A stretch of DNA of 41,545 bases from Anaeroplasma bactoclasticum (GCF_003550015.1 NZ_QXEV01000015.1:1-41545), one strand, 5' to 3'. Positions 8,025-18,448 are shown, numbered from the stretch's first letter. The notes: generated from the sequence alone by a model not told the origin. Translations and numbers: made by a program.

Positions 8025-8978
8025 TTATTTTAATTTTTGAACTAAATTGTGTAACTCCTCGCTTGGAATATTCTTCATATTCAAAGCCTCTTCAATAGGT
8101 GTACTGCGGAGTTCATTGTCAATTACACCTACGCAGACTCCTGATACCCCCTGCTTAAGAAGGTCAACCGCAAACCCACCTAATCTAGCAGCAAGTAAAC
8201 GGTCTTCAGGTGTAGGAGTTCCACCACGCTGAACATATCCTAAAACCGTAGCACGACATTCATATCCAGAATAGTCCTCTACTTCTTTAGCTAACTGGTA
8301 AACGTCTGTCATATTTTCAGATATAACAACGATTGCATGACGACGACCGGCAAGTCTATTTTCCTTTAAATCCTTTAAAAGCTTTTCCTTGTCAAGGCCA
8401 GTCTCATTTGTAAATATATACTCGGCACCTGTGCATAATCCAGAATATAATGCTAAATCACCACAGTGTCTACCCATTACCTCAATAATAGAGCATCTTT
8501 GATGAGATGATGAGGTATCCTTAAGCTTATCGATTGCATCACAAGCTGTATTTAAGGCAGTTGAAAACCCAATAGTATAATCACTAGATGCAATATCATT
8601 ATCAATTGTACCAGGAATACCAATTGTTTTAATTCCCATATGGTGAAGTGCTAATGCACCAGCATAAGTACCATCGCCACCAATACAGATTAAAGCCTCG
8701 ATATCATTCTTTTGTAATTGCTTTACGGCAAGCTGTCTTACAGCCTCATACTTGAATTCAGGAAGTCTAGCTGTACCTAAAATAGTACCTCCACGATTTA
8801 GAATTTCAGAAACATCGCTTCTAGTAAATTCCTTAAATCTTCCTTCAACAAGACCACGGTATCCATCCGAAACACCGAATACTTTATCTCCGTTAGATAG
8901 TGCTGCACGCACAACCGCACGGATAGCTGCGTTCATACCAGGAGAGTCTCCTCCAGATGTTAAAACACCAATTCTCAT
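8025..8978 (-). CDS. pfkA: 6-phosphofructokinase, ATP-dependent
   Basis: Phosphorylates fructose 6-phosphate at C1 with ATP. The sequence shows GVLTSGGDSPGMNAAIRA at the N-terminus, the donor loop IGGDGTYAGA with glycine where PPi enzymes carry aspartate, the catalytic GTIDND, and EVMGRHCG. Length 317 residues matches classic allosteric bacterial PfkA. It is divergent from a PPi-type phosphofructokinase gene and heads the pfkA-pyk operon. Start supported by AGGAG 8-9 nt upstream. Confidence 0.95.
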   Translation of the reverse strand: MRIGVLTSGGDSPGMNAAIRAVVRAALSNGDKVFGVSDGYRGLVEGRFKEFTRSDVSEILNRGGTILGTARLPEFKYEAVRQLAVKQLQKNDIEALICIGGDGTYAGALALHHMGIKTIGIPGTIDNDIASSDYTIGFSTALNTACDAIDKLKDTSSSHQRCSIIEVMGRHCGDLALYSGLCTGAEYIFTNETGLDKEKLLKDLKENRLAGRRHAIVVISENMTDVYQLAKEVEDYSGYECRATVLGYVQRGGTPTPEDRLLAARLGGFAVDLLKQGVSGVCVGVIDNELRSTPIEEALNMKNIPSEELHNLVQKLK

Positions 8979-9017
8979 ATTTTCAGCTCCTTATGAAAAT
9001 ATTTACTACCACATAGC

Positions 9018-9045
9018 ATTATATCACATTTTTGTCAGCCTTCAA
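9018..9045 (-). promoter_or_regulatory. pfkA-pyk promoter
   Basis: The minus strand has TTGAAG (9040-9045), a 16-nt spacer and TATAAT (9018-9023) with an extended TG. It lies 40 nt before pfkA. Confidence 0.7.
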
Positions 9046-9107
9046 GGGTTTTTCTTTTTACAAACATAATTAGTAATTATGAAAGTGAAAATAAAGCACT
9101 ATTTTTC

Positions 9108-9146
9108 TATAATAAATGACATTTTACCGCCACTTTGGTAAAATGT
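9108..9146 (+). promoter_or_regulatory. -10 box and 28-bp inverted repeat before the short PPi-PFK
   Basis: A consensus TATAAT (9108-9113) with a poor -35 is followed by a perfect 10-bp inverted repeat (ACATTTTACC/GGTAAAATGT, 8-nt centre, 9119-9146). The repeat begins at about the expected start site. No T run follows, so it is not a terminator. It could be an operator or a 5' stabilising stem. Confidence 0.5.
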
Positions 9147-9168
9147 TTATACAAGGTGTGTGATAAAA

Positions 9169-10419
9169 ATGAAAATTTGTAAGGGTGCTATGATACTAGG
9201 TCAATCCGGTGGACCTACTTCTGTTATAAATGCTAGTGCCGCTGGTGTTTTTATAGAAGCATTAAATAATGAAAATATAACTCATGTCTATGCTGCAAGT
9301 CATGGAATTAAAGGAATATTAAATGAAGAAATATTTGATATCAACCAAGAAGATATAAAAGAATTAGAATTGTTAAAAACAACTCCATCCTCTTCTATTG
9401 GTTCTGTCAGATATAAATTAAAGGATTACAAGGAAGATCCTAGTGAATACTTAAGAATTCTAGAGGTATTCAAAAAATATGATATCCGCTATTTCCTTTA
9501 TAATGGTGGAAATGATTCTATGGATACTTGTAATAAAATATCTAAATTCTTTAAAGAAAATAGCTATGAATGCTATTGCATAGGAATTCCTAAAACCATC
9601 GATAACGATTTAGCATTTACAGACCATACTCCAGGGTTTGCAAGTGTTGCAAAATATATTGCAACAACCATTATGGAAGCTAAACTAGATGCCACCGTTT
9701 ATGATACTCCAATGATTATCATATTTGAGGCTATGGGAAGAAATGCTGGATGGTGTGCTGCTTCTGCAAAGCTTGCAGAATATAAAGGCTTAGGAGCTGA
9801 TTTAATTTATGTGCCAGAAATCACCTTTAGCTTTGACAAATTTTGGCAGGATGTCGAAAAAAAGATTAAAGAAAACAATGGTAAGGTTATTATAGTTGCC
9901 TCAGAAGGAATTAAAATAGAGGATGGAAGATACGTATCTGAATTAAATGAATCTAGAGGAGAAAAGGACTCCTTTGGTCATGCTCAAATGGGTGGTACTG
10001 CTTCTGTTTTAGCAAGCTTCTTAAGAAGCAAAACGAAAATTAAAGTCAGAAGCCTAGAGCCATCATTAATCCAAAGATCAGCCGCTCATCTTGCATCTAA
10101 GGTAGATGTTATAGAAGCCTATGAGGCTGGTAGATTTGCAGTAAAATTAGCTTTAAATCAAGAAACCGATTATATGGTAGGATTTAAAAGAAAGCCTAAA
10201 GAAATATATTCTATAGAATATATAAAAATACCACTAGAGGATGTTGCGAATGCAGAAAAAAAGCTTCCTTTGGAATGGATTTTAAAGGAAGAATCCAATA
10301 TAAGTGATGATTTCATTTCTTATTGCTTGCCTCTAATTCAAGGAGATATGAAAGCTCCTTTGGAGGATGGTCTTCCTCGCTTTGCAAAATTAAAGAAAAT
10401 ACTTGTTAATGGAAACTGA
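9169..10419 (+). CDS. PPi-dependent phosphofructokinase, short type
   Basis: Probably catalyses the reversible, pyrophosphate-linked phosphorylation of fructose 6-phosphate. Evidence: GQSGGPTSVINAS at the N-terminus, the donor loop GGNDSMDT with aspartate at the position that excludes ATP, IPKTIDNDLAFTDHTPGF, and EAMGRNAGW. The first aspartate of the usual GGDDS is asparagine here. I prefer ATG 9169 (417 residues, AAGGTG 10 nt upstream) to GTG 9160, which almost touches that site. It faces away from pfkA and ends in a terminator. The PPi preference is inferred from motifs. Confidence 0.85.
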   Translation: MKICKGAMILGQSGGPTSVINASAAGVFIEALNNENITHVYAASHGIKGILNEEIFDINQEDIKELELLKTTPSSSIGSVRYKLKDYKEDPSEYLRILEVFKKYDIRYFLYNGGNDSMDTCNKISKFFKENSYECYCIGIPKTIDNDLAFTDHTPGFASVAKYIATTIMEAKLDATVYDTPMIIIFEAMGRNAGWCAASAKLAEYKGLGADLIYVPEITFSFDKFWQDVEKKIKENNGKVIIVASEGIKIEDGRYVSELNESRGEKDSFGHAQMGGTASVLASFLRSKTKIKVRSLEPSLIQRSAAHLASKVDVIEAYEAGRFAVKLALNQETDYMVGFKRKPKEIYSIEYIKIPLEDVANAEKKLPLEWILKEESNISDDFISYCLPLIQGDMKAPLEDGLPRFAKLKKILVNGN

Positions 10420-10437
10420 CGATTGTCAGTTTTTATT
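10413..10437 (+). terminator. Terminator of the short PPi-PFK
   Basis: AAACTGAC/GTCAGTTT stem with loop GATT, then TTATT. The gene's TGA stop is inside the stem. Confidence 0.7.
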
Positions 10438-10476
10438 ATCTTCTTCTCCAAAGATATAGAAACGAAAGGATAATCA

Positions 10477-10485
10477 TGTTATAAT
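10477..10485 (+). promoter_or_regulatory. Extended -10 promoter of the DHH gene
   Basis: TGTTATAAT (TG at 10477, TATAAT 10480-10485) lies 30 nt before the start codon. The -35 is weak (TAGAAA at 17 nt spacing). AAAGGA precedes the ATG. Confidence 0.55.
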
Positions 10486-10514
10486 TATTCTAATAGAAAG
10501 AAAGGAATAAGATT

Positions 10515-11444
10515 ATGAAAAGATTAGTTACTAGAAGTGATTTTGATGGACTTGTATGTGCCATGATTTTGAAAGAATTAAATCTTATTGATGAAATTAA
10601 GTTTGTACATCCTAAGGATGTTCAAGATGGAAAAATTGAATTATCAGAAAATGATATCACAACCAATTTACCTTTTGACCCAAGAGTAGGATTATCCTTT
10701 GACCATCATGAAAGTGAAATGGATCGTACAAAAGCTTTAAATACTAAGGATAAGCTAATCATTGATCCAAATGCGAAATCTGCAGCTAGAGTAGTATATG
10801 AATACTATGGTGGCGAAAAGGTTTTGAAGAAAATTTCTAAAGAATTAATGGAAGCTGTAGATAAGGGTGATTCAGCAGATTTCACAAAGGATGAAATATT
10901 AAATCCTACAAGATGGAGCCTATTAAACTTCATTATGGATGCAAGAACTGGTCTTGGTAGATTCCATGATTTTAGAATCTCTAATTATGATTTAATGATG
11001 GAATTAATTGATTATTGTCCAAATCATACAATTGAAGAAATTCTACTTCTTCCTGATGTAAAAGAAAGAGTAGATTTATACTTTGAACAAGCAAAGCTAT
11101 TTGAAGCACAATTAAGAAGAATTGTTAAAGTACATGATAAAGTAATATTGATAGATTTAAGAAATGAAGATGTCATCTATGCAGGTAATAGATTCTTCGT
11201 TTATGCATTATACCCTGAATGTGAAATATCTATTCATGTTGCGTGGGGATTTAAAAAGCAAAATACTGCAGTTATGATTGGTAAGAGTATTATTAATCGT
11301 AACTCAGATTTTGATATTGGTATGCTATGTTTATCTTATGGTGGTGGAGGACATAAAAATGCCGGAACCTGCCAATTAGATAATGATAAGGTAGATTTAG
11401 AATTACCAAAGATTATAGAAAAAATAAATAAGAATAATGGATAA
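10515..11444 (+). CDS. DHH-family phosphoesterase
   Basis: A cytoplasmic Mn2+-dependent phosphoesterase of the DHH/DHHA1 superfamily (RecJ, NrnA, exopolyphosphatase relatives). Motif I is RSDFDG near the N-terminus, the DHH motif reads SFDHHESEM, and the C-terminal DHHA1-type glycine loop is YGGGGHKNAGTC. Length 309 residues is normal for stand-alone members. Substrate could be nanoRNA, cyclic dinucleotide product or short polyphosphate; the sequence does not decide. It has its own promoter and shares a bidirectional terminator with ackA. Confidence 0.85.
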   Translation: MKRLVTRSDFDGLVCAMILKELNLIDEIKFVHPKDVQDGKIELSENDITTNLPFDPRVGLSFDHHESEMDRTKALNTKDKLIIDPNAKSAARVVYEYYGGEKVLKKISKELMEAVDKGDSADFTKDEILNPTRWSLLNFIMDARTGLGRFHDFRISNYDLMMELIDYCPNHTIEEILLLPDVKERVDLYFEQAKLFEAQLRRIVKVHDKVILIDLRNEDVIYAGNRFFVYALYPECEISIHVAWGFKKQNTAVMIGKSIINRNSDFDIGMLCLSYGGGGHKNAGTCQLDNDKVDLELPKIIEKINKNNG

Positions 11445-11451
11445 AAAAATA

Positions 11452-11477
11452 ACAGGAAGGCCAACTAGCCTTCCTGT
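11452..11477. terminator. Bidirectional terminator between the DHH gene and ackA
   Basis: A 10-bp GC-containing stem ACAGGAAGGC/GCCTTCCTGT with a 6-nt loop is flanked by an A run on the left and a T run on the right. It serves both convergent genes. Confidence 0.85.
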
Positions 11478-11485
11478 ATTTTTTA

Positions 11486-12712
11486 TTACTTAATGTTTGC
11501 AACACGTACAGTGTCTCTTGCAATCATAACCTCTTCGTTTGTAGGAATAATCCATACCTGAATCTTTGAATCAGGTGTAGAAATAATTCTTTCATCAGAG
11601 AATGTATCATTTAGCTTTTCATCAAGCTTAACACCAAGTGGAGCTAAACGAGCAACAATCTTCTGTCTTAAATGCTTTAAGTTTTCACCCATACCAGCAG
11701 TGAAGGCAATTACATCAACCTTACCACCTAAATATAACCAATAAGAAGCAATATAATCTGCAACTCTCTTAGCCTGAACATCGAATGTTAATTTACATCT
11801 ATGATCTCCATTGTTCATACCTTCAGTTACGTCTCTAGCATCATTAGATCTACCAGATAATCCTAAGTAACCAGACTTCTTATTTAAGATATTAACAACT
11901 TCATCAGCAGTCTTGCCTTCCTTATTGCAAATATAAGAAACTACTGTTGGGTCAATATTACCTGTACGAGTACCCATTGGAATACCTTCAAGTGGTGTTA
12001 AACCCATAGATGTATCCTTACATTTACCACCTTCAACAGCACTAATAGATGCACCATTACCTAAGTGGCAAACAATTACATTTGTCTCATTTAATGGCTT
12101 ACCAATTAATTCTGCTGCTCTTTGAGATACATACTTGTGAGATGTACCATGAGCACCATACTTACGAATACCATACTTTGTATACCATTCATAAGGAATT
12201 GCATACATATATGCCTCTTCAGGCATTGTCTGATGGAATACAGTATCAAATACTACTACCTCAGGAACCTTTGGTAATGCCTTATAGAATGCTTTAATAC
12301 CAACAATATGAGCTGGGTTATGAAGTGGAGCTAAATCTGCTAAATCAGCAATCTTATTAACAACAACTCCATCAGGACCATCAACTAAAGTTGAATCCTT
12401 AAAATATTCTCCACCCTGGACAATACGATGACCTACACCGTTAATTTCATCAAGGCTCTTTAAAATCTGTTTATCAATTAATGCATCTAATACTAACTGT
12501 ACACCCTCAGCATGAGTAGGAATAACTGGTGTAGTTTCTTCCTTCTTTCCATTATACTTTAAAGTAACAATACCGTTTAGAGGCTTACCACTACCATCAA
12601 CAGAACCAATCTTTTCAACAGTTCCTGATGCGATAACCTTTTCCTCTGGCATCTCTAATAACTGGAACTTAATAGAGGATGAGCCAGCATTTACTGCCAT
12701 AATCTTAGCCAT
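11486..12712 (-). CDS. ackA: Acetate kinase
   Basis: Makes ATP and acetate from acetyl phosphate and ADP; the fermentative energy step. The N-terminal VNAGSSSIKFQL nucleotide site, the HRIVQGGE loop with catalytic arginine, FDTVFHQTMP, HLGNGASISA and GLTPLEGIPMGTRTG are all as in the family. Length 408 residues. It starts 14 nt after a YtxK-like methyltransferase, an order known from Bacillus. No phosphotransacetylase gene is in the window. Codon choice suggests high expression. Confidence 0.96.
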   Translation of the reverse strand: MAKIMAVNAGSSSIKFQLLEMPEEKVIASGTVEKIGSVDGSGKPLNGIVTLKYNGKKEETTPVIPTHAEGVQLVLDALIDKQILKSLDEINGVGHRIVQGGEYFKDSTLVDGPDGVVVNKIADLADLAPLHNPAHIVGIKAFYKALPKVPEVVVFDTVFHQTMPEEAYMYAIPYEWYTKYGIRKYGAHGTSHKYVSQRAAELIGKPLNETNVIVCHLGNGASISAVEGGKCKDTSMGLTPLEGIPMGTRTGNIDPTVVSYICNKEGKTADEVVNILNKKSGYLGLSGRSNDARDVTEGMNNGDHRCKLTFDVQAKRVADYIASYWLYLGGKVDVIAFTAGMGENLKHLRQKIVARLAPLGVKLDEKLNDTFSDERIISTPDSKIQVWIIPTNEEVMIARDTVRVANIK

Positions 12713-12726
12713 TTTCTTTTTTCTCC

Positions 12727-13677
12727 TTAATTTCTCTTTTTATTATAATTATTTTTTTCAAACCAAGCTTCAATATCCCTTAATGCATTATTAAAGTCTT
12801 CTACATCATCAAAATTAGGTAGCTTTACCATGAAGCACTTGGCATCCTTTAATAGCCTCTTCTGTAAAACAAGAACAAGCTTTGGTCTTCCTGCATTAAA
12901 CATTGAATCTGGAAGTTCAATAATTCCTAAAATAGACATTGTTTTAAACAATTCCTTTTTAAATTCTTGCTTAGAATCATAATCAAAGAAATCATTTTCT
13001 ACAATCGCAATCATAGAACCATCCATCTTTAATTCATCTGCAAAATGCAAGATAGCATCATAAGGGAAATACTTTTCATTTTGATATTCCTGATGAGGCA
13101 TATCAAAGATAATAGAATCCATATTGCTTAAGGATAAGCTCATCGTATCTTGATAGAATACTTCAACAGGATAATCTAATAAATCCGCAGTTAATGCAGT
13201 GATTTTTGTCATCCACTCATTATCATCTACTGCATAAAGCTTTGTGTCCTTTTCTAAATAATTGGCAACTGTAAATAATAAATTACCAGTACCACATAAA
13301 GGATCCAAAATAGATATTTCTTTTTCCTTATGAACCTTTGTAATTAAATATGCAGCTAAAATACCTAAGGTATCCGGAGTAGTATTTCCATTAGGAATTC
13401 TCATCTCCTTAAAGCCTCTTAGTACAATGGATTGCATAGCCTTGCGGACATCTTCAACAGAAAAATCCACATCTTTAATTTTGTCATAAATTTTTTGAAG
13501 CTCTTCTTCTTTTTCTTCATCCTCAAATTCGCATAAAACCTCACCTGCAAGTAAATTCTTTACAGTCATTTCTAGTAATTCAAAATAAGGCTTATGGAAT
13601 GCTTCGTATAAGAAATTATTGGATTCATCCAATATGTCATAAAAAAGCTCCAGGTTGTCCATTTTTACTTCCTGCAT
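12727..13677 (-). CDS. Class I SAM-dependent methyltransferase, YtxK-like
   Basis: A Rossmann methyltransferase with an N-terminal helical region (residues about 1-110), then the SAM-binding ILDPLCGTGNLLF motif and an acidic DDN at the end of the next strand. The (N/D)PPY-like catalytic motif is FDMPHQEY, a weak match. A C-terminal LVLVLQKR strand resembles N6-adenine DNA methylases. Position immediately upstream of ackA matches ytxK in Bacillus, whose role is unclear. Start supported by AGGTGA. Its target (DNA, RNA or protein) is unknown. Confidence 0.78.
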   Translation of the reverse strand: MQEVKMDNLELFYDILDESNNFLYEAFHKPYFELLEMTVKNLLAGEVLCEFEDEEKEEELQKIYDKIKDVDFSVEDVRKAMQSIVLRGFKEMRIPNGNTTPDTLGILAAYLITKVHKEKEISILDPLCGTGNLLFTVANYLEKDTKLYAVDDNEWMTKITALTADLLDYPVEVFYQDTMSLSLSNMDSIIFDMPHQEYQNEKYFPYDAILHFADELKMDGSMIAIVENDFFDYDSKQEFKKELFKTMSILGIIELPDSMFNAGRPKLVLVLQKRLLKDAKCFMVKLPNFDDVEDFNNALRDIEAWFEKNNYNKKRN

Positions 13678-13695
13678 AATTTTATCACCTTTAGC

Positions 13696-13724
13696 ATTAT
13701 ACCAAATTAAAAAATCAATGTAAA
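13696..13724 (-). promoter_or_regulatory. Promoter of the ytxK-like/ackA operon
   Basis: The minus strand has TTTACA (13719-13724), a 17-nt spacer and TATAAT (13696-13701) with an extended TG, 20 nt before the start codon. Confidence 0.75.
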
Positions 13725-13725
13725 G

Positions 13726-13753
13726 AAAAAGCCTAGCATAAAACTTGCTAGAC
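13726..13753 (-). terminator. Weak terminator of the TRIC-type gene
   Basis: A 6-bp CTAGCA/TGCTAG stem plus one outer pair, with a T run leftward. It overlaps the -35 end of the next promoter. Confidence 0.5.
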
Positions 13754-14439
13754 TACTTTTTCTCCTCTTCATTTTTTAAATGAATCTTAGGGAAATTCCA
13801 TTTATATCTTGCGGCAAAGAATCTTATTGTAACTACAATCAAAACTGTAGTGATAGATGTAAGCCAAATATTATCCACAAATTTAGATAAGAACACAAAA
13901 TATACAGCACCAATAATTGCAGCTACCGCATAAATATGCTTTCTAAAAATTGCAGGAATTCTCATAACCAATATATCTCTTAGCATAGATCCACCAACAC
14001 AGGTTAATAGGGAATAGAAAATTAACTGTCCCTCATTTGTAACTCCACACCCCTGTGCTCTTAGGACACCTACGATTACGAATGCACCAAGACCAATTGA
14101 ATCAATAATTAAGAAAGTTAATCTATATGCTTTAGAATCTTCCCAAGAAAGATCTCTTATAAACCACATAACTGCAAAAACTAAACATGCAACAGCAAAC
14201 GCGATTAATGGGTACCACCATTCATCAAAAATGACAAATTTCTTTTCTCCCATAATCAAGTCTCTTAAGAAGCCTCCTCCTGTTGCTGTAATTACAGATA
14301 AAACAACAACGCCAAACGCATCAAGCTTATTCTCTATTCCGGTTAAAGCACCAGAAATGGCATAAGCTACTGTACCTATTACTGCTATTATTAATAAAAT
14401 GGTATTTAAAAGCTCCATATCTAAGGTAGTAATATCCAT
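13753..14439 (-). CDS. TRIC-type (UPF0126/YicG) membrane protein
   Basis: A 228-residue inner-membrane protein of about seven helices made of two homologous halves. Each half carries the family's glycine-rich turn: ATGGGFLRDLIMG at about residues 50-65 and CVGGSMLRDILVMRIP at about 135-155. Prokaryotic TRIC relatives form trimeric monovalent-cation channels. The C-terminus is a short basic/acidic tail. Single-gene unit between the ytxK-like promoter and a long intergenic region. Confidence 0.85.
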   Translation of the reverse strand: MDITTLDMELLNTILLIIAVIGTVAYAISGALTGIENKLDAFGVVVLSVITATGGGFLRDLIMGEKKFVIFDEWWYPLIAFAVACLVFAVMWFIRDLSWEDSKAYRLTFLIIDSIGLGAFVIVGVLRAQGCGVTNEGQLIFYSLLTCVGGSMLRDILVMRIPAIFRKHIYAVAAIIGAVYFVFLSKFVDNIWLTSITTVLIVVTIRFFAARYKWNFPKIHLKNEEEKK

Positions 14440-16129
<1,690 letters not shown>

Positions 16130-16146
16130 AAAAATTGCCCTATAAT

Positions 16147-16184
16147 AAAAATTGCTGGAATTTGGCTCCCAGCAATTTTTTTAT
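16147..16184 (+). terminator. gdhA terminator
   Basis: A 12-bp stem AAAAATTGCTGG/CCAGCAATTTTT with a 10-nt loop, followed by T. It may also act leftward on the lipoprotein transcript. Confidence 0.85.
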
Positions 16185-16206
16185 TTCTATTTTTTTAATT
16201 ATTATT

Positions 16207-17703
16207 TTAATAGTCTGCTTCTGTAGATAATTCTGGCAATTCCACTTGGAAGCTATCCATACTAATATTCACATAAGGTGAGGAATTTCCTGGAGTATGA
16301 TCTTCAGCCATAACACTCTTGGACGCTAAGAAGAATTTAGTAATCTTTCCACTTTCTTGGTCATCCCATGTTACATCTACACCATACCATTTGCCATCTA
16401 TATTAGTATAATTCCAACCATGAGGACCACCATTACCAATACCAGATACCATAATTGTATTTACACCTAAGAACTTACATAAATATAAATATGTTTTTGC
16501 ATAGCATTCACAAACTCCACCAGTTAATGGGTTTTGATCTGCAACGCCCATTATGCTGTGGGCATAATGCTCTTTAGAAGCAATTTGTTCACTCTTATTC
16601 TCCCATGCATAATCTATTTTTTCAATAATATAATCATGGATTAATAGAGCTTTTTGTTTTTCCTTGATTGTAGTATCAGCTAGGTATAAATCATATACTT
16701 CATGCTCCATCTTCTTTATATTTTCCATTGCTTCTTGTCTTTGAGAATAATTAAAATATTCTTCTGCTAAGGTTACTGAAATGGTATGCTTTTTTCCAAG
16801 TAATGTTTGTGAAGTGGATATAATCATAGAGGATGATAAGAAATAGAATTGTGGATTATTACCTAAGAAGGAATTTGTAATTGCATATGCTTCATCAGAA
16901 GAAATATCACCATCATTAAATTCATAAGATGTAACTCTTACTGATATTTGATTTCCATTATAAACTAATGCATAATCCTTAGTCTTATCGGCAACATAAT
17001 TTTCAGTTGAGTCAAAGAATGACATACAGCCTTCATATAATGTTTCATATAAAGCCTTATATGTAGCTCTATGCTCTTCATATATAGGATTTTCTGTAAA
17101 TTGAACATAATCATAATTCTTATGATAATCCAAAACTACCGTATCTGCCAAAGTGTCATCACATCTAGAGCATTTATGCAATGTATATGATCCACCATAA
17201 GAATTTGTTATCTTGGTATGTTTATAATCATGACCTAGTGCAGGAATAACTACTGCACCCTCTGTCTTTTCTCTACATACTCTACAAAACATACCATTGG
17301 CAACACCAGGAGTGGTACAGGTTGCAGGAGTTGAATCTCCTTCTGTATTATATATCCATTCATGTGATGCAGGGATAACCTCTTGTTTAACTAGGATTTC
17401 ACCACATCTTTCGCAGTATGACCCTTCCGTTAATCCATCCGTGGTACAAGTTTTAGCCTTACCTAAAAGTTTTGCTACCTTATGTCCTAGTTTTTGAACG
17501 GAATTGCCATATTTTTCTTCACCACATTTTTTACATTTGTATATTGTATATCCATCTGTAGTACAGGTTGCCTCTACTATTGTTTCTTCATAGCTATGAG
17601 TACAAGGCGGCTTAATTGTAGGAGCTGGTGTATCAAAGCTACATGAAGCTAGCCCCATAAGGGATGCAAGTCCCATAAATACTAGCATTAATGTCTTTTT
17701 CAT
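16207..17703 (-). CDS. Lipoprotein with CxxC zinc-ribbon-like repeats and a transglutaminase-like domain
   Basis: Probably a surface-anchored cysteine-protease or peptide-crosslinking-type protein. With the start at ATG 17703 (AAAGGA 10 nt upstream; the GTG at 17712 is too close) it has 498 residues. The signal peptide ends in lipobox LASC (lipidated Cys21). Residues about 30-185 hold three full cysteine repeats of the CTTDG...C..C type and a shorter fourth CSRC. The C-terminal transglutaminase-like core has GGVCECYA (Cys398), GGPHGWN (His428) and YGVDVTWDD (Asp443), so the catalytic triad is intact. Single-gene transcript. Substrate unknown. Confidence 0.82.
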   Translation of the reverse strand: MKKTLMLVFMGLASLMGLASCSFDTPAPTIKPPCTHSYEETIVEATCTTDGYTIYKCKKCGEEKYGNSVQKLGHKVAKLLGKAKTCTTDGLTEGSYCERCGEILVKQEVIPASHEWIYNTEGDSTPATCTTPGVANGMFCRVCREKTEGAVVIPALGHDYKHTKITNSYGGSYTLHKCSRCDDTLADTVVLDYHKNYDYVQFTENPIYEEHRATYKALYETLYEGCMSFFDSTENYVADKTKDYALVYNGNQISVRVTSYEFNDGDISSDEAYAITNSFLGNNPQFYFLSSSMIISTSQTLLGKKHTISVTLAEEYFNYSQRQEAMENIKKMEHEVYDLYLADTTIKEKQKALLIHDYIIEKIDYAWENKSEQIASKEHYAHSIMGVADQNPLTGGVCECYAKTYLYLCKFLGVNTIMVSGIGNGGPHGWNYTNIDGKWYGVDVTWDDQESGKITKFFLASKSVMAEDHTPGNSSPYVNISMDSFQVELPELSTEADY

Positions 17704-17724
17704 AGATATCACATCCTTTATTTA

Positions 17725-17753
17725 ATTTTATACTAAATATTCATCTTTAACAA
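17725..17753 (-). promoter_or_regulatory. Promoter of the transglutaminase lipoprotein
   Basis: The minus strand has TTGTTA (17748-17753), a 17-nt spacer and TAAAAT (17725-17730). Confidence 0.6.
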
Positions 17754-17777
17754 GAAAAAAAGGCTTATTTTAAGCCT
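17752..17777 (-). terminator. mntP terminator
   Basis: AGGCTTA/TAAGCCT stem, 3-nt loop, with six T leftward. It abuts the lipoprotein promoter. Confidence 0.7.
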
Positions 17778-17792
17778 AATTTCAAATACCTG

Positions 17793-18428
17793 TTAAATTG
17801 CACAATAATGACTAACAATAATCCAAATACCTAAGCCAACTAAAATGATTCCGCCAATAATTTCTGAAATCATTACCTTGCCTCTTAAAAGCTTTAGAAT
17901 TTGCTTACCCAAGAATAATCCTACTAAGGATAGCATAAATGTAATGCACATAATGATAACTACATGTAACCAAATGGTTTGATTGGATGAAATTCCTGCA
18001 TGCATCGCAACACCTGTACCAAGCGCATCAATTGCGGTTGCAAATCCTAAATAGAATACCTCCTTATAGGAAAATAGCTTTTCCTCTTCGGCATCCCTTT
18101 TACCTTTTAACTTAAGTATTCCTTCAATAAACATCTTCCCACCAATGAATACAAGTAAGGCAAAAGCCATCCAGGATACGATAGTAGCCATTACATCTCC
18201 TGCACTATTACCTCCGGCTTCGCCTACAATTGTGCTAATTCCTTCTACTAGGAAATATCCAATTAAAGGCATTAATGCCTGCATAAAGCCAAAGAGAAAT
18301 GCAGTAAAAAATATTCTTTTTTTATTAATATCTGTAACAGTTAACCCTAAGGTTATCGATACAGCAAAGGCATCCATAGATAAAGCTATGCCTAAAAGAA
18401 TTACCTGTAATATTATTTGTGCTGTCAT
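17793..18428 (-). CDS. mntP: Manganese efflux pump MntP
   Basis: Exports Mn2+ across the cytoplasmic membrane. The 211-residue protein has six hydrophobic helices in two halves. The conserved acidic residues sit in ALSMDAFAVS (first helix) and ATAIDALGTGVA (mid-protein), with FGFMQALMPLIG between them. These motifs define the MntP/YebN family. There is no room for a yybP-ykoY manganese riboswitch: the upstream gap is only 76 nt. Instead a 31-bp inverted repeat covers the -10. Confidence 0.92.
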   Translation of the reverse strand: MTAQIILQVILLGIALSMDAFAVSITLGLTVTDINKKRIFFTAFLFGFMQALMPLIGYFLVEGISTIVGEAGGNSAGDVMATIVSWMAFALLVFIGGKMFIEGILKLKGKRDAEEEKLFSYKEVFYLGFATAIDALGTGVAMHAGISSNQTIWLHVVIIMCITFMLSLVGLFLGKQILKLLRGKVMISEIIGGIILVGLGIWIIVSHYCAI

Positions 18429-18448
18429 ATAAATCCCCTTAAATTCAA

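Noticed and set aside
12049-12297. 82-codon plus-strand ORF inside ackA
   Set aside because: Antisense shadow rich in His and Tyr, lying across conserved acetate kinase motifs.
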